A stretch of 64,000 bases of DNA from Aldrovandia affinis (lineage: Eukaryota > Chordata > Actinopteri > Notacanthiformes > Halosauridae): assembly GCA_029706075.1 (NCBI GenBank), contig JAINUG010000178.1:716429-780428 (forward strand), read 5' to 3'. Each line of letters begins with the position of its first letter. The stretch's first letter is position 1. The notes beneath the pieces are model-generated. The model searched no databases and was not told the origin of the DNA. It saw only the letters and a list, made by a program, of their open reading frames with translations. Below are positions 43,856 to 59,820 of the stretch, piece after piece. The translations under genes and the position numbers were made by a program.

Positions 43856-44295
43856 GGGCTTTTTCTTTCCCCCATGATGGCTGTATTCTCTCCAGGGAAT
43901 AGGTGAAGACGAGGCAGCGTGTGAGTGTTGGTGATGTGCAGGCCGGTGTTTTACTACCTGTTTATTTGGATAACAGGATAAATTCTGTTTAAAGCCAACC
44001 TTCTTCTGGCACCAAAAAGATGAAGGGAATAAACTGAGTCAAGAGCACATAGAAATAAGCATCAGATGATAACTACAGTTGGTGGGAGATAACGAGCAGC
44101 ACTATAACTATAGATTCTGCTTTCAGTTGGTGGGAAGAACAGGAAACAATTATATAACAGGGTAGATAATATGGGTAGGGCCAGTGGAGTAGGAGTACAT
44201 ACATTCAGGAGTTGCATCAGCATTTAACCAAATGGCAACTTATGCATCAGTCGACTGGCAATGATTGTAAGAAGCAGGAAACGCTAACACTAGAT

Positions 44296-45461
44296 CAGGG
44301 GGCGGCAACCCGCGGCTCTGGAGCCGCATGCGAAATAGAGTTTAATTCAGCATGGACTGATTTATTTGCTTTCACTCCTAACGATGCGGGTTTACCTGTA
44401 TGCTTGATATGTGGTGAGAAATTAGCAAACAACACAAAATGTAATGTTGAAAGACATTTCCAGAACAAACACACAGCATTTGCTGAAAAGTACCAAGCTG
44501 GAGATGAAAGAAAAAAAGCGATTTCGGAACTGCTGCGGAAAGCTGAGCAGAGCACATCTACTTTCAAGAAGTGGATCAAATCTCCAAACTCAACTACTGC
44601 TTGCTAGTTTTGTGGCAGCTCAGGAGATAGTAAGGCGCGGAAAGCCGCTCACAGATGGAGAATACATGAAAGAATCATTCATTAAAATATCAGAACATCC
44701 ATACTCGGACTTCAAAAACAAACGTGAAATTGTTCAGAAAATTTGAGATATGCCTCTCTCTGCAAAGACCGTCAAGGACAGGACCATTAAGATGGCAGAA
44801 AACATTACCAGTCGACAAATTGAGGAGATTAATTCAGCTCCAGCATACTCAATCGCCTGTGATGAGTGAAGTGATGTAAACGATATTGAGCAGACAGCGC
44901 TGTTATGCAAATAAGGGAAGGACTCAAAATAGATCTGCATGGTTCTGTGTTTTATTTCAAAGTAGGTCTACACATGCCAGTGTTTTTTTTCTCCTCTTCA
45001 TAAGAGTTTGAGGTTTTCCTTTGTTATAACAGGTAAAAACAGCAATAAAATGTCAGTTTTCTTTTTGTTGTTCTATAATTTTACAAATGCAACAAACGAT
45101 AGTTATTTTATAGTGGGTGACAAACACACATATTTACACATTTTATTTCTTATTTTAGTTCCTATAATACGTTTTTTAGTATTTTGTGATTTTTCCATGA
45201 TATGGACAAAAAAATTGGAATTAATTAGTATCTTGTATGACCTCCTTTTGCTTTAAACTTGATAACTTCTGTCAAACATACTAGAAATAAGCTTTTGAAT
45301 AAATTCCAATCCCTCTGTATATATAGTATAACTATAAAACTTTATACACTGTATTATCTTCATTTTAAGGGTCAAATAGGTTTTGCGGCTCCAGATGAAT
45401 TTTATGTAGTGGGAGAGGGGCCAAAAATGGCTCTTTTGATAGTAAAGGTTGCCGACCCCTG
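44296..45461 (+). mobile_element. hAT transposon, internally deleted
   Basis: The left end CAGGGGGCGGCAACCCGCGG and right end GGTTGCCGACCCCTG (45447-45461) are inverted repeats. Flanks CACTAGAT and TTCTAGCC share the central CTAG of a hAT target site. Inside, a BED-type zinc finger (LPVCLICGEKL, NVERHFQNKH) is open to 44,607. Frameshifted transposase pieces follow (SFVAAQEIVRRGKPLTDGEY, MPLSAKTVKDRTIKMAENI, SAPAYSIACDE with a stop). The catalytic core and the C-terminal dimerisation region are missing. Confidence 0.85.
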
Positions 45462-46141
45462 TTCTAGCCTATATGTTATTTAAGTAAATTGTATAGAAAC
45501 AACTCACCAAAATGGACTATTGCACAACTGATTTGACCAAAAATCACCCCCCCCCCCCACCCTGTCCCTTGCCACACCTTGGCTTTTGCTGAAATGATGC
45601 CACTGGTCCGATTATCATACTATGAAACTTAAATATCATCACAGCCCTAGTGTGTGTGTGCGTGTGTGCTGTAGACTGCCCTTCCACCCCATCTCTAATA
45701 ACTAAAGCAAAGGCTGCAGTGCCTTCTGGATATCTATCCGTGTAGAAAATGATCATTTAAACCCTGTGTACCCAGAACAGGGGTCTTAATGGGAGTATAT
45801 TGGGCCTAATTTAGATGTGGAGAAACTCATTCCCCCAGAGTGAATTTTCAATTTCAGCTCAGAAATTGGAATTGAACGTTATGTTGATTATATAGAGAGC
45901 CCTGAGAGCTTGTCAGGTCTCTACTCTTAAACGAAGTACTGTAATCCAAACGTCTTGGGTATTTATGTACAGCTGTACGCACCGGGCAACAGGTAACCTT
46001 GGTAAGCGCGCATGGAAAAGTGCTGGAACAACTCGACTGAATTTTCCTTCTCTGCAGTGTCATCTAGTGATGACTGCAGTGTCATCTCTCTCAAATGTCT
46101 TTAATTATTGTATTAATAGAAAGCCAACTTATTTTCACATG

Positions 46142-46142
<1 letters not shown>

Positions 46143-46173
<31 letters not shown>

Positions 46174-46225
46174 CACACACACACACTCACACACGCGTAT
46201 ACACACACATACATATACACGCACA
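46143..46225. repeat. (CA)n-rich microsatellite
   Basis: CACACA repeats with CACACGC and CATACA variants. Confidence 0.9.
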
Positions 46226-46430
46226 CATAGGGCATCAGTACACACAACCTGTAAAGACTAGGTGTTAACTGTGCTGTATTGACCTGTGTTTCATGATCCA
46301 AGGATTTGTCTTCCAGGGGCTCCCCCTGACCGTAGCCCCCTTTTTCCGTTAGCACCCACCCCCAGGCCAGGTGCCCTCACAAAGGTTTACAATGTCACCG
46401 TATGTCAGGGTGGTGTCCGTCACAGAGTAC

Positions 46431-46788
46431 TAGAGTTGTGGACTCGAGTCACCTGACTTGGACGCGAGTGTGACTCCAGTCATCATTTTGATGACTTCAG
46501 ATTTGACTTGCAAAAAATAAAAGTACTTAGACTTACATGTCTATTACCTTGGGACTGGAGTTGGACTTGAGCTGGATGACTCGAGAGACTTGTTTTGAAT
46601 GTAAAAATTGTGTTACATATTGGTATAAAACACGCTACCATTGAGACTTGAGGACTTGACACCTGAAATTTGTGACTTGTGACTTGACTTGACCTGAACA
46701 CAGTGACTTGGGACTTTACTTGAGACTTGAAGGTTAAGACTTGAGACTTACCTATGACTTGCATAACAGTGACTTGGTCACAACTCTG
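46431..46788. mobile_element. GACTTG-rich MITE
   Basis: The left end TAGAGTTGTGGACTCGAGTC pairs with the right end GACTTGGTCACAACTCTG. Flanking 8-mers CAGAGTAC and GAGAATAC agree at six positions. The interior is made largely of diverged GACTTG / ACTTGAG repeats. No coding capacity. Confidence 0.65.
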
Positions 46789-47372
46789 GAGAATACCAGA
46801 TCCATTCCGCTCCTGTTGGATCGTTTCCATGCTGGCAAAAAAAAAAGAATTCTGAAATATAGCAATGCCGCCCCCTTGTGGAAGGAATAGTCAAATTCGC
46901 TCCAACGTTTACACTGCTTTGGGATTCGCTTTGGGATTAAAAACTGCGTAAACACCTACCCCTGCTCCCCGAGGGGCAGTCTCCCTCGGCCCCGGCTCCT
47001 GCCTGCCCCACCCCAGGTAGGTTTAGTCGCACTGTCACTCTGGCACTTCTTACCAAGATAAGCATCTAACCCCTTTGTGCCCAAGAGCAGCAAGAGACTT
47101 TTAAACACACTGTAGCACTTTAATCTCGTGCCAGCCATTGTTAACCAGCGCCATTTGGGACAATGCATTGTAAAGCACTTTATGGTATTATTTGCTGTGA
47201 ATCTTTTTTAACACTGTAAAACCCGTAACTGACTAATGGTTTTTAATGTTGGCTGTTTTTATGAGAACACGTGCCTCTGAAAAGGAAATTAAGGTGCTCA
47301 ATTCAATTCAATTACCAACACTGTGACCGAAACTACAGTTGCTATTGTGCTTGCGGACTGTCAATGTAACAA

Positions 47373-47386
47373 CCACTAGGGGGCGA
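47373..47386 (+). promoter_or_regulatory. CTCF-like motif upstream of hint2
   Basis: CCACTAGGGGGCGA fits the CTCF core consensus closely and lies about 180 bp before the hint2 start codon, in unique sequence. Occupancy is unknown. Confidence 0.35.
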
Positions 47387-47550
47387 TATTACTTCAGAGG
47401 CGCAGATAAATAACATTGGGTTAACCAAAAGCAAAGTAAGTGTCGGTGACGTCATGTATATAGTCCAATCAGCGCTGAGTTTTGAAAGGCGGAAACAGAT
47501 CCTCGAAAACAGTTTGCCCTGTGGTGCAGGCGAGAACTGGACTGACTGCA

Positions 47551-51501
<3,951 letters not shown>

Positions 51502-51754
51502 AGGAGGCCTTTCCTGGGAGGACCCCGAGCCAGCGTAGCACAGCCCTGGCGCTAACACACACACATAACACACAGATGTATGTACAGCAACGCATCGCAT
51601 GCCGGGCAACAGTCTTACAACATACCCGTGATTCATAATGCATAAACGAATCGTAAGTGATTGTGAGTGATTTGTAGAGGTTATGCCTCGTTAGGGAAGG
51701 TGGCGCACGTCACCCAGGCTTTTTAATGTGTGGCACTTTGCTTGAACTTTGTGA

Positions 51755-51760
51755 AATAAA
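51755..51760 (+). terminator. hint2: hint2 polyadenylation signal
   Basis: AATAAA 254 bp after the stop codon. Confidence 0.65.
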
Positions 51761-52139
51761 GAACTGTACCACTCGTAAAAATTTGTAGTTATGTGTAAAA
51801 TAATTACGTGACATTTGTATGGTTCAAAAAAACATTGATAATGTTAAATGTCAATTGCATTCCAACAACGTCTTGGTATTTTTTGTTTCATGCGACCGAC
51901 TAGAAGACTTAACGTGCAGGCCCAATCCTTGTCACTGGCTTTTGTAACGACGGCGACAATATCTGGCCAAAAAGGTAGAAACATTTGGGTAAATGAAGCC
52001 CAAACAAACCCGGTCTGGCGCAGCCTAGGCTCGAACCCATGCTGTTTTGGGCAACATGCATCCTTGGTGCTTTTACTGGTTACGGTCATTATTTTTTAAC
52101 AATTTCTATTATTACTATTATTTTTTTAATGACTTGTTT

Positions 52140-52445
52140 CAGATTTTTTTTCCCCGTTTTTCTCCCAATTTGGGGGCCAATTATACCCTCCCGGGGCCTC
52201 CAGGTGACAAGCGAATACCTTGAGGCAATGATGCGCCTCCTCCGAGACTGGACTCGCCCAACTATGTTTTTCCGGGCCACCCGCTCCTCGGCGAGCTCGT
52301 GCCGGCTCTCCCTCCCGGCCTCCCTCTGGGGCGGACAACCAAACGCCAGCCAGGAACGGCCTGGTGCAGCCAGGTTTCGAACCGCGGCTGCAGTGGGCAA
52401 CTTGCATTCCGGGTGAATGCTTAGACCGCTACGCCACCCGAGGGC
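52140..52445 (-). repeat. SINE family B, near full length
   Basis: The minus-strand head CTCGGGTGGCGTAGCGGTCT contains the A box and GCGGTTCGAAACC the B box. The body ends in TAATTGGCCCCCAAATTGGG. Confidence 0.85.
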
Positions 52446-53110
52446 CCGGTTGCGTCTTAAGTCACATTGAAAATGTCATCGATGATTAATCAGTCAGTCA
52501 GTCGATCAGTCTTTATTTCGTATAACATTTGCACACAGGTTGTCACGCAGCCTTTCACAACAGACATTTTCGATAAGAAAAAATACAAAAACCACAATTG
52601 AGCCCATTTGGGGAAAATGATTGTCCGACCCCTTAAAAAGCACTAAAGCTGCGCTCCTGGGTAATGGTGTAATACAGGAGGACTGGCTCAGTAAACACAC
52701 ACAGTATAACTAACACAAACACATAGGCGAGCGCTCTTTAACGGTGACGGGGCGACAGGGCCTCAGGTGCGAGACCGGCTCCCGCGCTGTTCCAATAAAG
52801 TAACGTGAGCAGATAAAACACAGTCTGCGTCCCGTGAGAAACTGCCCACTCCATCGGCTGGCTTATGAATGAAGATCTCTGGGATAAAATGCAGAGAAAC
52901 AAAACGATGGGGCGAAAGAAGAATTCCAAACGCTTTTGAGCGACTGTTCCCAGAGGATTCCACAGCTGGGATACAGGCAAACTCAGACATCACAAACAAA
53001 CAACAACAACATCTTTAATAAAACCCTGACCCATCCTACCCTTTACGACCTTTGACCTTTCAGCCTTTAACCCGCACAGCAGTGTAATTGCCCTGGTCTC
53101 TCACATTAAT
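52446..53110. other. Unique intergenic sequence, nothing recognised
   Basis: A short CAGT repeat (52490-52505) is present, then unremarkable sequence without coding or repeat similarity that I can identify. Confidence 0.5.
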
Positions 53111-53114
53111 ATCG

Positions 53115-53475
53115 GCGGCAGTGTAGTGTAAAGGTCAGAGAGCTGGGAAACTGGCTTTGTAAGTCAGGGGTTGCACGTTTGATTCCCAGGTGGGGGCACT
53201 GCCGTTGTACCCTTGAGCAAGGTGCTTAATCGGAATTGCTTCAGTAAATATGGCCCTGGTCGTCAGCCCCGATCAGCTGTTTGGCTGTCCGCCTCAGGGA
53301 AAGGGGGGAGGGTCAACCGGAAGGAGGCGGAGTTCACTGCCCTCTGAGAATTAGCTTGCCTAGAGACGAGCGGCGAACTCGTGTGGGGAGGGTAAATCGA
53401 AATAAATAGAGGGTATAATTGGCCACTAATTTGGGAGAAAAACGGGGGAAAAAATTCATATTTTTTCAAACTAAT
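53115..53475 (+). repeat. SINE A head joined to SINE B end
   Basis: 53,115-53,252 is a family-A head and body (GTTTGATTCCC B box, CCTTGAGCAAGGTGCTTAAT). At about 53,253 it changes to family-B sequence in plus orientation (CGTCAGCCCCGATCAGCTG through GTATAATTGGCCACTAATTT). Confidence 0.7.
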
Positions 53476-53559
53476 TGCCGATTGCTCACCACACTTCAGC
53501 TGAGGAGAAGGGATAGGGATTGATTAAAGCCAGTTTAAGAAAGGAGAGGTTTAGACGGC

Positions 53560-53880
53560 CAGGTTACACATTTGGCCATGGCACCAGGGAGCCCCCTACC
53601 CTTTGTAATGCATGCCAGGGGATCGTCAACGACCACTGTGAGTCAGAACAGCAGTCTAACGTCTCATCTGAAAGACTGCAAATATACAGCACAGTGTCCC
53701 CATCACTGCACTGGGTTGTTGGTTTTACACTTGAACCAAAGACTGCCGGCCCCCTACTGGCCGCGCAATATAACTTCCTGCAGCAACCTAGTTCTCCCAG
53801 GTTGTCTCCCAACCGAGCCCAGCCTTCGATTCAGCCGACAGGCATCAGACAGTGGTTCTGCTGCTGGAATCATAATGCCT
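53560..53880. repeat. Dispersed repeat with CTCF-like core
   Basis: Contains AACGTCTCATCTGAAAGAC, CAGTGTCCCCATCACTGCAC, GGCCCCCTACTGGCC and CAGCAACCTAGTTCTCCCAG. I recall this motif order from a common fish repeat. GGCCCCCTACTGGCC (53748-53762) fits the reverse CTCF consensus. Family naming would need a repeat library. Confidence 0.45.
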
Positions 53881-54029
53881 AACAATTCTCATTGTGTAGG
53901 GTACTACTACTAACACACACACACACACACACACTCATACACACGTTAACAAATATTTCTGGCATAATGAATATTACATCTTAAACACATACAAGAAATG
54001 AATACAGAGAAAACTCACAAAAAAATGTC

Positions 54030-56433
54030 AAAGTGTGCACAGATTTATTGAACCGAATCTCGTAGACGAGTTCAAAGGGAAAATATAAATAACAGAAGGA
54101 ACCATTCAGACGACAGTGTCACGCATCAACACGTTTGTATTGCGGTAAGCAGTGTGGGACTTCCTGAGCTTAAAACCATGAAAGATTATTCATACATGGA
54201 CTGATATTTTTGCATATGTATATTCATAAACCACATAGTGCAAAATACATTTGTTACTCAAACTGCCTAAATCAATCTTTCTTTGCTGTTTAAATATGTC
54301 CTCGTTTCCATAATCAGTTTATAAAACCGATGCGAAACGTACAGCAAGAGAAATTGTTCATAAAAACAAATGACACAACACAACATGTTATAACACATTT
54401 TTGCACAGTTGAGTTGATGTCGTCATTTAATCATAGACACATAAGGTCAGCTTGCAAAGGAAAAAATGTGAAAGAGTTCAAGAGAAATGTCTCTATCTAG
54501 TGGTAGCGTCTGGTCAAACCCGATATAATAAACCGATATCATCATAAAGAAAAAGGCGTTCAAAAAATACATACAAATGAAGAATTGGTTTGGTACTGTG
54601 ACTGTAACGCAGTGTTTGATGTATCCGTCTAATTCTTCAAATGTATTTTTCTTCTATTTTCATTTACAACACCTGTATATAACTTCTGAAATAAGAGTAA
54701 ATATGTCTTGCAAGATTTTACACCTCCTTTGTCAAATTCACCTTTTTTAGGGGAAACAAAACCATTTGTGTCAACTCTAATAGAGTTTCTTCTTTTACTT
54801 TATTATTTTTTCCTTTATGGGAAAGATTTCATAAAGATTCAATAACAGTTTTTTTGTGCTTATCACAACAAAGATAAAACTGATATTTATGAATTTATCC
54901 TTTATAAGATCATTTCAGCTAGAGAAATGAATTTTGAGTATTCGGATACAATCGGCTTGAATTTCACACACAAACACCTTCGCACTCAAACACACACTCA
55001 CACTCAAACACGCGCATGCACAAACACACTCACACTCAAACACACGCACGCACAGACAAACACGCACACGCACGCACGCACATGCGCAAAACACATACAC
55101 GTACTCACTCGCACGCACACACACATTACAATTGTGTTCAGAATGTTTTGAACAACCACGACCGTGTGACTTGAGTTTGGTTGGATTTTTGGGTCTTGGT
55201 TGAAGTTTCATTGCCGTGTAGGAGGAGGGCAGCCACAGTGGGATGTGCTGGGGGTCGATGATAATCACAGTCGCCGTGCTTCATTTCCAGCTCTTACAGA
55301 ACGACTCTTTCTTCATTTCTCATGACTGCAGTTCAGAGCGGCCCCCAGCTACCTGGGAGACATTGCCCAGAGGTGCTGCTGGCTTGTGATTAAAACAAAC
55401 AAACGATTGAGTGCAGAAAGACCTGCTGTCGCAGTCTGTGCCAGTGATTTCAGGCCAGAATACTTTTTTTTTTTTTTGCTTACCAACCTCGACCCAGAAC
55501 ATAGAACAGAAATAACAGCTGCAGTGGTCCTTCTTTCAGAAGGCCAGGGCCGTTGGAGATGCTTTGCCCTTCGCTCCCCAGACGCCGTCTCGCATCGTTC
55601 CATCGCTCCAGACGGGATGCGCAGACAGGGTTGGGCGAATTGGGCACGTGTCACAGACACGGGGGGCTGAACCTGCAGGCTGAACCACAGGCCTCATTCA
55701 TGCCATTCCCACCTCACAGTGTCGCGGGCATAGCCTTCTGCTCGTAGAGCTGCCTGGAAACAAAGTGGCTTAACGCTGTCACATGTCCCCAGACACTGAT
55801 ACCGCCGCGGTGTCAAACACCTGCTACCCCGGAGGAGCCAAGGGGTTACAAATAAAACCGTAACTCTGTAACCGGTTTGCGTATCATGTGGCCGGATGAG
55901 GAGGTTATTCTTATTAGATTAACGATCGGTTATTCTCACAATGTGTAAGTAAGCCCCCCCCCCCCCATAACCCTGCCCCCGGCATAAGAAATCAAAGATA
56001 AAGGTTTTTAAGTGCTGAGAAAAGGACAGGCAAGACTGCAGGATCATCTGACATTTCAAGGCTCGAAGGAATCATAACGTGACGCAGAACGCACAAAGCG
56101 TTTCGCTGTTGCGTCAGAACGAGTGCTTTTCACACGGTTCGCAACTGATGTCTCTGAACATAAGCAGCGCTCTCTGTGCTGTTTCTGTGCCCGTCTGAAA
56201 GAGAACGCGTAACGTTGCGTCTGCTCCACGCCAGCTTTCAGGGCCCTGTGAAAGGGGCCCTAGAGTCAGCAGTGCACCCTGACACAGGGTACAAGCCCCC
56301 ACCCTCCCTCCTGGCCTCTCTCTATCTCTCTCTCTTTCTCCATCCCTCCCTCCCCCCCTCTCTCTCTCCTCTCTCTCCCCCTCTCTCTCCTCTCTCCTCT
56401 CTCTCTCTCTCTCTCTCCCTCCCTCCCTCCCTC

Positions 56434-56498
<65 letters not shown>

Positions 56499-56508
56499 TC
56501 TCCCTCTC
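54030..56508 (-). other. gja5: Probable gja5 3' UTR and downstream sequence
   Basis: AT-rich unique sequence between the gja5 stop and a minus-strand AATAAA (plus-strand TTTATT at 54044-54049). It includes CA/CACG repeats (54,968-55,125), a C-run (55,955-55,967) and CT/CA microsatellites beside the stop codon. Extent is inferred. Confidence 0.4.
56312..56493. repeat. CT tract joined to (CA)n microsatellite
   Basis: About 135 bp of CTCTCT/CCCTCC repeat followed by about 22 CA units. It ends 15 bp from the gja5 stop codon, so it lies in the 3' UTR. Confidence 0.95.
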
Positions 56509-57630
56509 CTACACGGCCAGGTCGTCGGGCCTCGCCCGTCCGCTGGACCCGCTGGTCTTGCTGAGGCGCCGCTTGTCCTTGAAGAAGCCGCCGTGGGCGT
56601 GGAGCAGCGCGGCCGCGGGCTCCGCCTCCCGGGCGAAGCCCATCCGCAGGAAGTCGTCCGCCTCCAGGTCGTCGTGGCTACGGTGGCGCTCGGTCGCCAT
56701 GTTGGCGGAGTTCTGCTGGTGCGCCATCCTGTTGCTGAAGGGGTGGCAGCCGGCGTCGGCGTGCGCGTGCGGGGGCGGGGCCGCCACCAGGCACTGGCTG
56801 AAGTCGGGGGGCGGGGTCCGGGAGTGGGGCGGGGCGTCGGGCTCCGGGCGGGCGGCGGCCGCCAACACCACCGCCGTCGCCGGGGCGGACGCGCCCCCGC
56901 CGTGGCGCCCGCGGGACGCGGCGTACGCCCTCAGGCAGCCGCGCGACTCCTTCCAGGCCAGGTGGTAAAGCTCGACGGCGCTCAGCAGCAGCGAGACGCC
57001 CGCCACCGCCAGCATGAACACGATGAACACGTTCTTCTCGGTGGGCCGCGACATGTAGCAGTTGACCCGGTTGGGGCAGGGCCACGCCTCGCACAGGTAG
57101 AGCGCGTCGAGGAACACGCCGTAGATCAGGTACTGGCCCGTCACGAAGGTCACCTCCATCGCCGTGCGGATGAGGATGCTCAGCACGTAGGTGCGCAGCA
57201 GCGCCCCCTTCAGGCGCACGCGCCGCGGCAGCTCGGAGCGCGCCTCCTCGCGCTCGCGCTCCTCCAGGTACTCCTTCTCGGCGGGCGGCGCCTCGTCCCG
57301 CTGCCTCTGCCGCCGCTTGTCCTCCATGCGCACCGTGTGCATGGCGTGGCCCATGTAGATGAGCGATGGCGTCGACACGAACACGATCTGCAGCACCCAG
57401 TAGCGGATGTGGGCGATGGGGAAGGCCTTGTCGTAGCACACGTTGACGCAGCCGGGCTGCTTGGTGTCGCACGTGAAGTCGGACTGCTCGTCGCCCCAGG
57501 ACGACTCGGCCGCCGTCCCCAGGACCAGGATGCGGAAGATGAAGAGCACGGTCAGCCACACCTTGCCCACCGACGTCGAGTGCTCCTGCACCTCTTCCAG
57601 GAAGTTCCCCAGGAGACTCCAGTCCCCCAT
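56509..57630 (-). CDS. gja5: Connexin 40-like gap-junction protein (373 aa)
   Basis: A gap-junction subunit of the plasma membrane. It forms hexameric hemichannels; GJA5 couples atrial and conduction cells in mammals, and the zebrafish paralogue affects pigment pattern. It starts [18 protein letters not shown], as connexins do; the ATG is at 57630. TM1 lies about 21-41. The first loop has C-x6-C-x3-C ([12 protein letters not shown]), the second C-x4-C-x5-C ([12 protein letters not shown]), followed by SRPTEKN. Four membrane segments are evident. C-terminal blocks [39 protein letters not shown] and the end ARPDDLAV match GJA5 (human ARSDDLSV). Length is near human GJA5 (358). The cytoplasmic tail has an Ala/Pro/His-rich expansion and is very GC-rich. 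One coding exon, as usual; an acceptor TTCCACAG (minus strand) lies just upstream, fitting a noncoding first exon beyond. Which teleost paralogue (a or b) is unclear. Confidence 0.95.
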   Translation of the reverse strand: MGDWSLLGNFLEEVQEHSTSVGKVWLTVLFIFRILVLGTAAESSWGDEQSDFTCDTKQPGCVNVCYDKAFPIAHIRYWVLQIVFVSTPSLIYMGHAMHTVRMEDKRRQRQRDEAPPAEKEYLEEREREEARSELPRRVRLKGALLRTYVLSILIRTAMEVTFVTGQYLIYGVFLDALYLCEAWPCPNRVNCYMSRPTEKNVFIVFMLAVAGVSLLLSAVELYHLAWKESRGCLRAYAASRGRHGGGASAPATAVVLAAAARPEPDAPPHSRTPPPDFSQCLVAAPPPHAHADAGCHPFSNRMAHQQNSANMATERHRSHDDLEADDFLRMGFAREAEPAAALLHAHGGFFKDKRRLSKTSGSSGRARPDDLAV

Positions 57631-57764
57631 CACTGCTCGCGCCTGCCCCTGTGGAACGAGCCTGCGCCCGGAGAGAGGGAGAGGGAGAGGGAGAGCGCGT
57701 CATTGTCCTGTTCCTTTGTGACGTTTATCATCGACATTTTATAAAAAAAATTAAAAAAACTTTG

Positions 57765-57855
57765 CTTCAGATTTTTTCCCAATTTGGTAGCCAATTATAC
57801 CCGCTGTTTCTTTCAATTTACCCTCCACCGCTCGTCCTCGGAATGAAAACAGTTT
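57765..57855 (-). repeat. SINE family B fragment
   Basis: CAATTTGGTAGCCAATTATA with a T-rich flank: the terminal part of the family, minus orientation. Confidence 0.65.
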
Positions 57856-57974
57856 TTTTCCCCGTGCTTTTAAACAAACCTTTAAAAATACATTTTCATC
57901 GGCCAATCCAGTCTCCAACACACACTGTGCTGTGTTACCATGGTGTGCAGTTATGTAATACACAGTGTTGTGCT

Positions 57975-58110
57975 ACTGTGCTGTGTGTGTGAATGGACAC
58001 TGTGCTGTGTGTGTGTGTGTGAATGGACACTGTTGTGTGTGTGTGAATGGACACTGTTGTGTGTGTGTGTGAATGGACATTGTTGTGTGTGTGTGTGTGA
58101 ATGGACAGTG
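57975..58110. repeat. GTGTGTGAATGGACAC minisatellite
   Basis: Five copies of TGTGTGTGAATGGACACTGT with variable GT number. Confidence 0.95.
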
Positions 58111-58189
58111 CTGTGCTCCAGTGGTCCAGTGCTTGTCTACGGGCTGCACAGTCTCGGGGGAGCAGGGACAGGCATGTGAAGCACGGGTA

Positions 58190-58650
58190 TTAATAGCCTC
58201 TTGTCCCTGTGAAGTCTGTGTGGAGACTGGACACTGCAGCCTGAGGTCATGACCTTTCCCACAGTGCCCAATCCGCTGGCTCTCTGGGAAAGCGGTTTTT
58301 TCCACAAAGTCTATAAAGTAAATATATGCAGAGACAAATATATCATGGTGCTAATCTTCACATTTCTTGGTGCAAACGACCGCAGCAGAAGGGGCAATAT
58401 CAGCTGCCCGAGAATTCCCGTTCATTGTAATCCCCATGCGATTTGTGTCTATTTTAAAGCAGAAAGCAGCTGTTTAAAGTTTAAATATAATGGCATGATT
58501 ACGCAGTGCGTAACTGTTCGTTCATAGGCTTCTCTTGCTTCTTGTTCTCATACCAAATCTTTTTTTTGTTTTGTTCAAAAAACAAGTAAACAGGATGTCA
58601 GCTGGAGTCACATGACGCACTCGAGTCACCTGATTGGCTAATGTGCCTGT
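58190..58650. other. Unique sequence, nothing recognised
   Basis: Balanced to AT-rich sequence with no repeat or coding similarity that I can identify. Confidence 0.45.
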
Positions 58651-58664
58651 TCTCCATTACATTT

Positions 58665-59080
58665 TACATTTACATTGCATTTTAAGCATTTGGCAGATGC
58701 TCTTATCCAGAGCGACTTACAAGATGTGCATAAATACATGGTAGGAACAATCATACTTTGCGCAAGAGATCATTGTAGGTAGCTGCGTACCATACCTGTA
58801 ACACTGGGAAGGAAAAGGTTAGTAATTTTTTTTAATTGTATTTTTATAAATGGCGTAAACAGGCAGTGGTGATGAAAATTAGCTAGATGTACAGAGTTCA
58901 GTGGTAGTGGAGTCTGAAAAGGTGGGTTTTGAGTCTCTTGCGGAAGATCGCAAGTGATTCTGCAATCCTGATCGATTGGGGAAGGTCGTTCCACCACCGA
59001 GGGGTCAGGACAGAGAAGAGACGGGACCACGAGGAGCGGCTGCCAGGCGCCCGGAGGGATGGGACAGTCAGTTTGGCTGC
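58665..59080 (-). mobile_element. L2-like LINE 3' fragment
   Basis: Tail TTTAAGCATTTGGCAGATGC at 58,680 on the left. The end of the reverse-transcriptase frame (minus strand, near 58,915-59,080) is on the right, as in the copies at 6.2 and 17.9 kb. A TA repeat follows at 59,082-59,104. Confidence 0.8.
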
Positions 59081-59589
59081 TATATATATATATATATATA
59101 TATGATTTCCCTATTTCTTATAGTCCCTCTTTCCCTGTAAATGTCTCTCCACATCTTTATTTGGCGTCCACAGAATCACTGACAAACCTTTTTTCTCCAG
59201 AGCGGGTTTCGCTCCTTATCTGCTCCTGTCCCCCCCCCCCACCAGTGTGGCCCTCACCGTCTGTGTGTCACAAATTCTCAGAATCACCACAGCCATGACC
59301 TTACAGGGTTTTTTCATCACACAACCTCACCAACCTATTGAGTAATCAGAGGCACAGGAACCAGGTCTCCACAGCGGTCGAACATCCAGGGCCCCTAAAA
59401 TGTGACATCGTTTGGAAGGTCTAATGCAGCAGTTACCCAAATGAACCCTGGCCAACTCACAGCCCTCTCACCCCCCTACCCCATTACCCCTCGCAAAACA
59501 AGACCAACCGTGTCCTGCCTCTGTGGACCTTCAGTCATAGTCTAAAGGCTAAAGATGTAACCGAAGCTCGAACCTGCAGCTATAGGCCC

Positions 59590-59720
59590 CACACACTCTA
59601 TAGGCCCCAGTCTGCTTCTATACTGACTGAGCCACTCTATAGGCCCCAGCCTGCTCCTATACTGACTGAGCCACTCTATAGGCCCCAGTCTGCTCCTATA
59701 CTGACCGAGTCACTCTATAT
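59590..59720. repeat. ~38-bp minisatellite
   Basis: Three to four copies of CTCTATAGGCCCCAGTCTGC followed by TCCTATACTGACTGAGCCA. Confidence 0.9.
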
Positions 59721-59820
59721 GATTGTGAGATCAATATATACAGTAAATGATATATCCTTATCCTGGGTTATTTCCACTCTTAACCTGAGTTATTTACATC
59801 TGTATTCCTTATCCTGGGTC

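Noticed and set aside
44212-44607. A domesticated BED-finger gene
   Set aside because: It lies between hAT inverted ends and is followed by frameshifted transposase remains.
57631-57633. Upstream start codon for gja5, one codon earlier
   Set aside because: The codon is GTG. Connexins start with ATG-GGN-GAC-TGG, which is exactly at 57630.
56176-57744. 522-codon plus-strand frame opposite gja5
   Set aside because: It is a shadow of the GC-rich connexin gene on the other strand. The minus-strand frame has all the connexin motifs.
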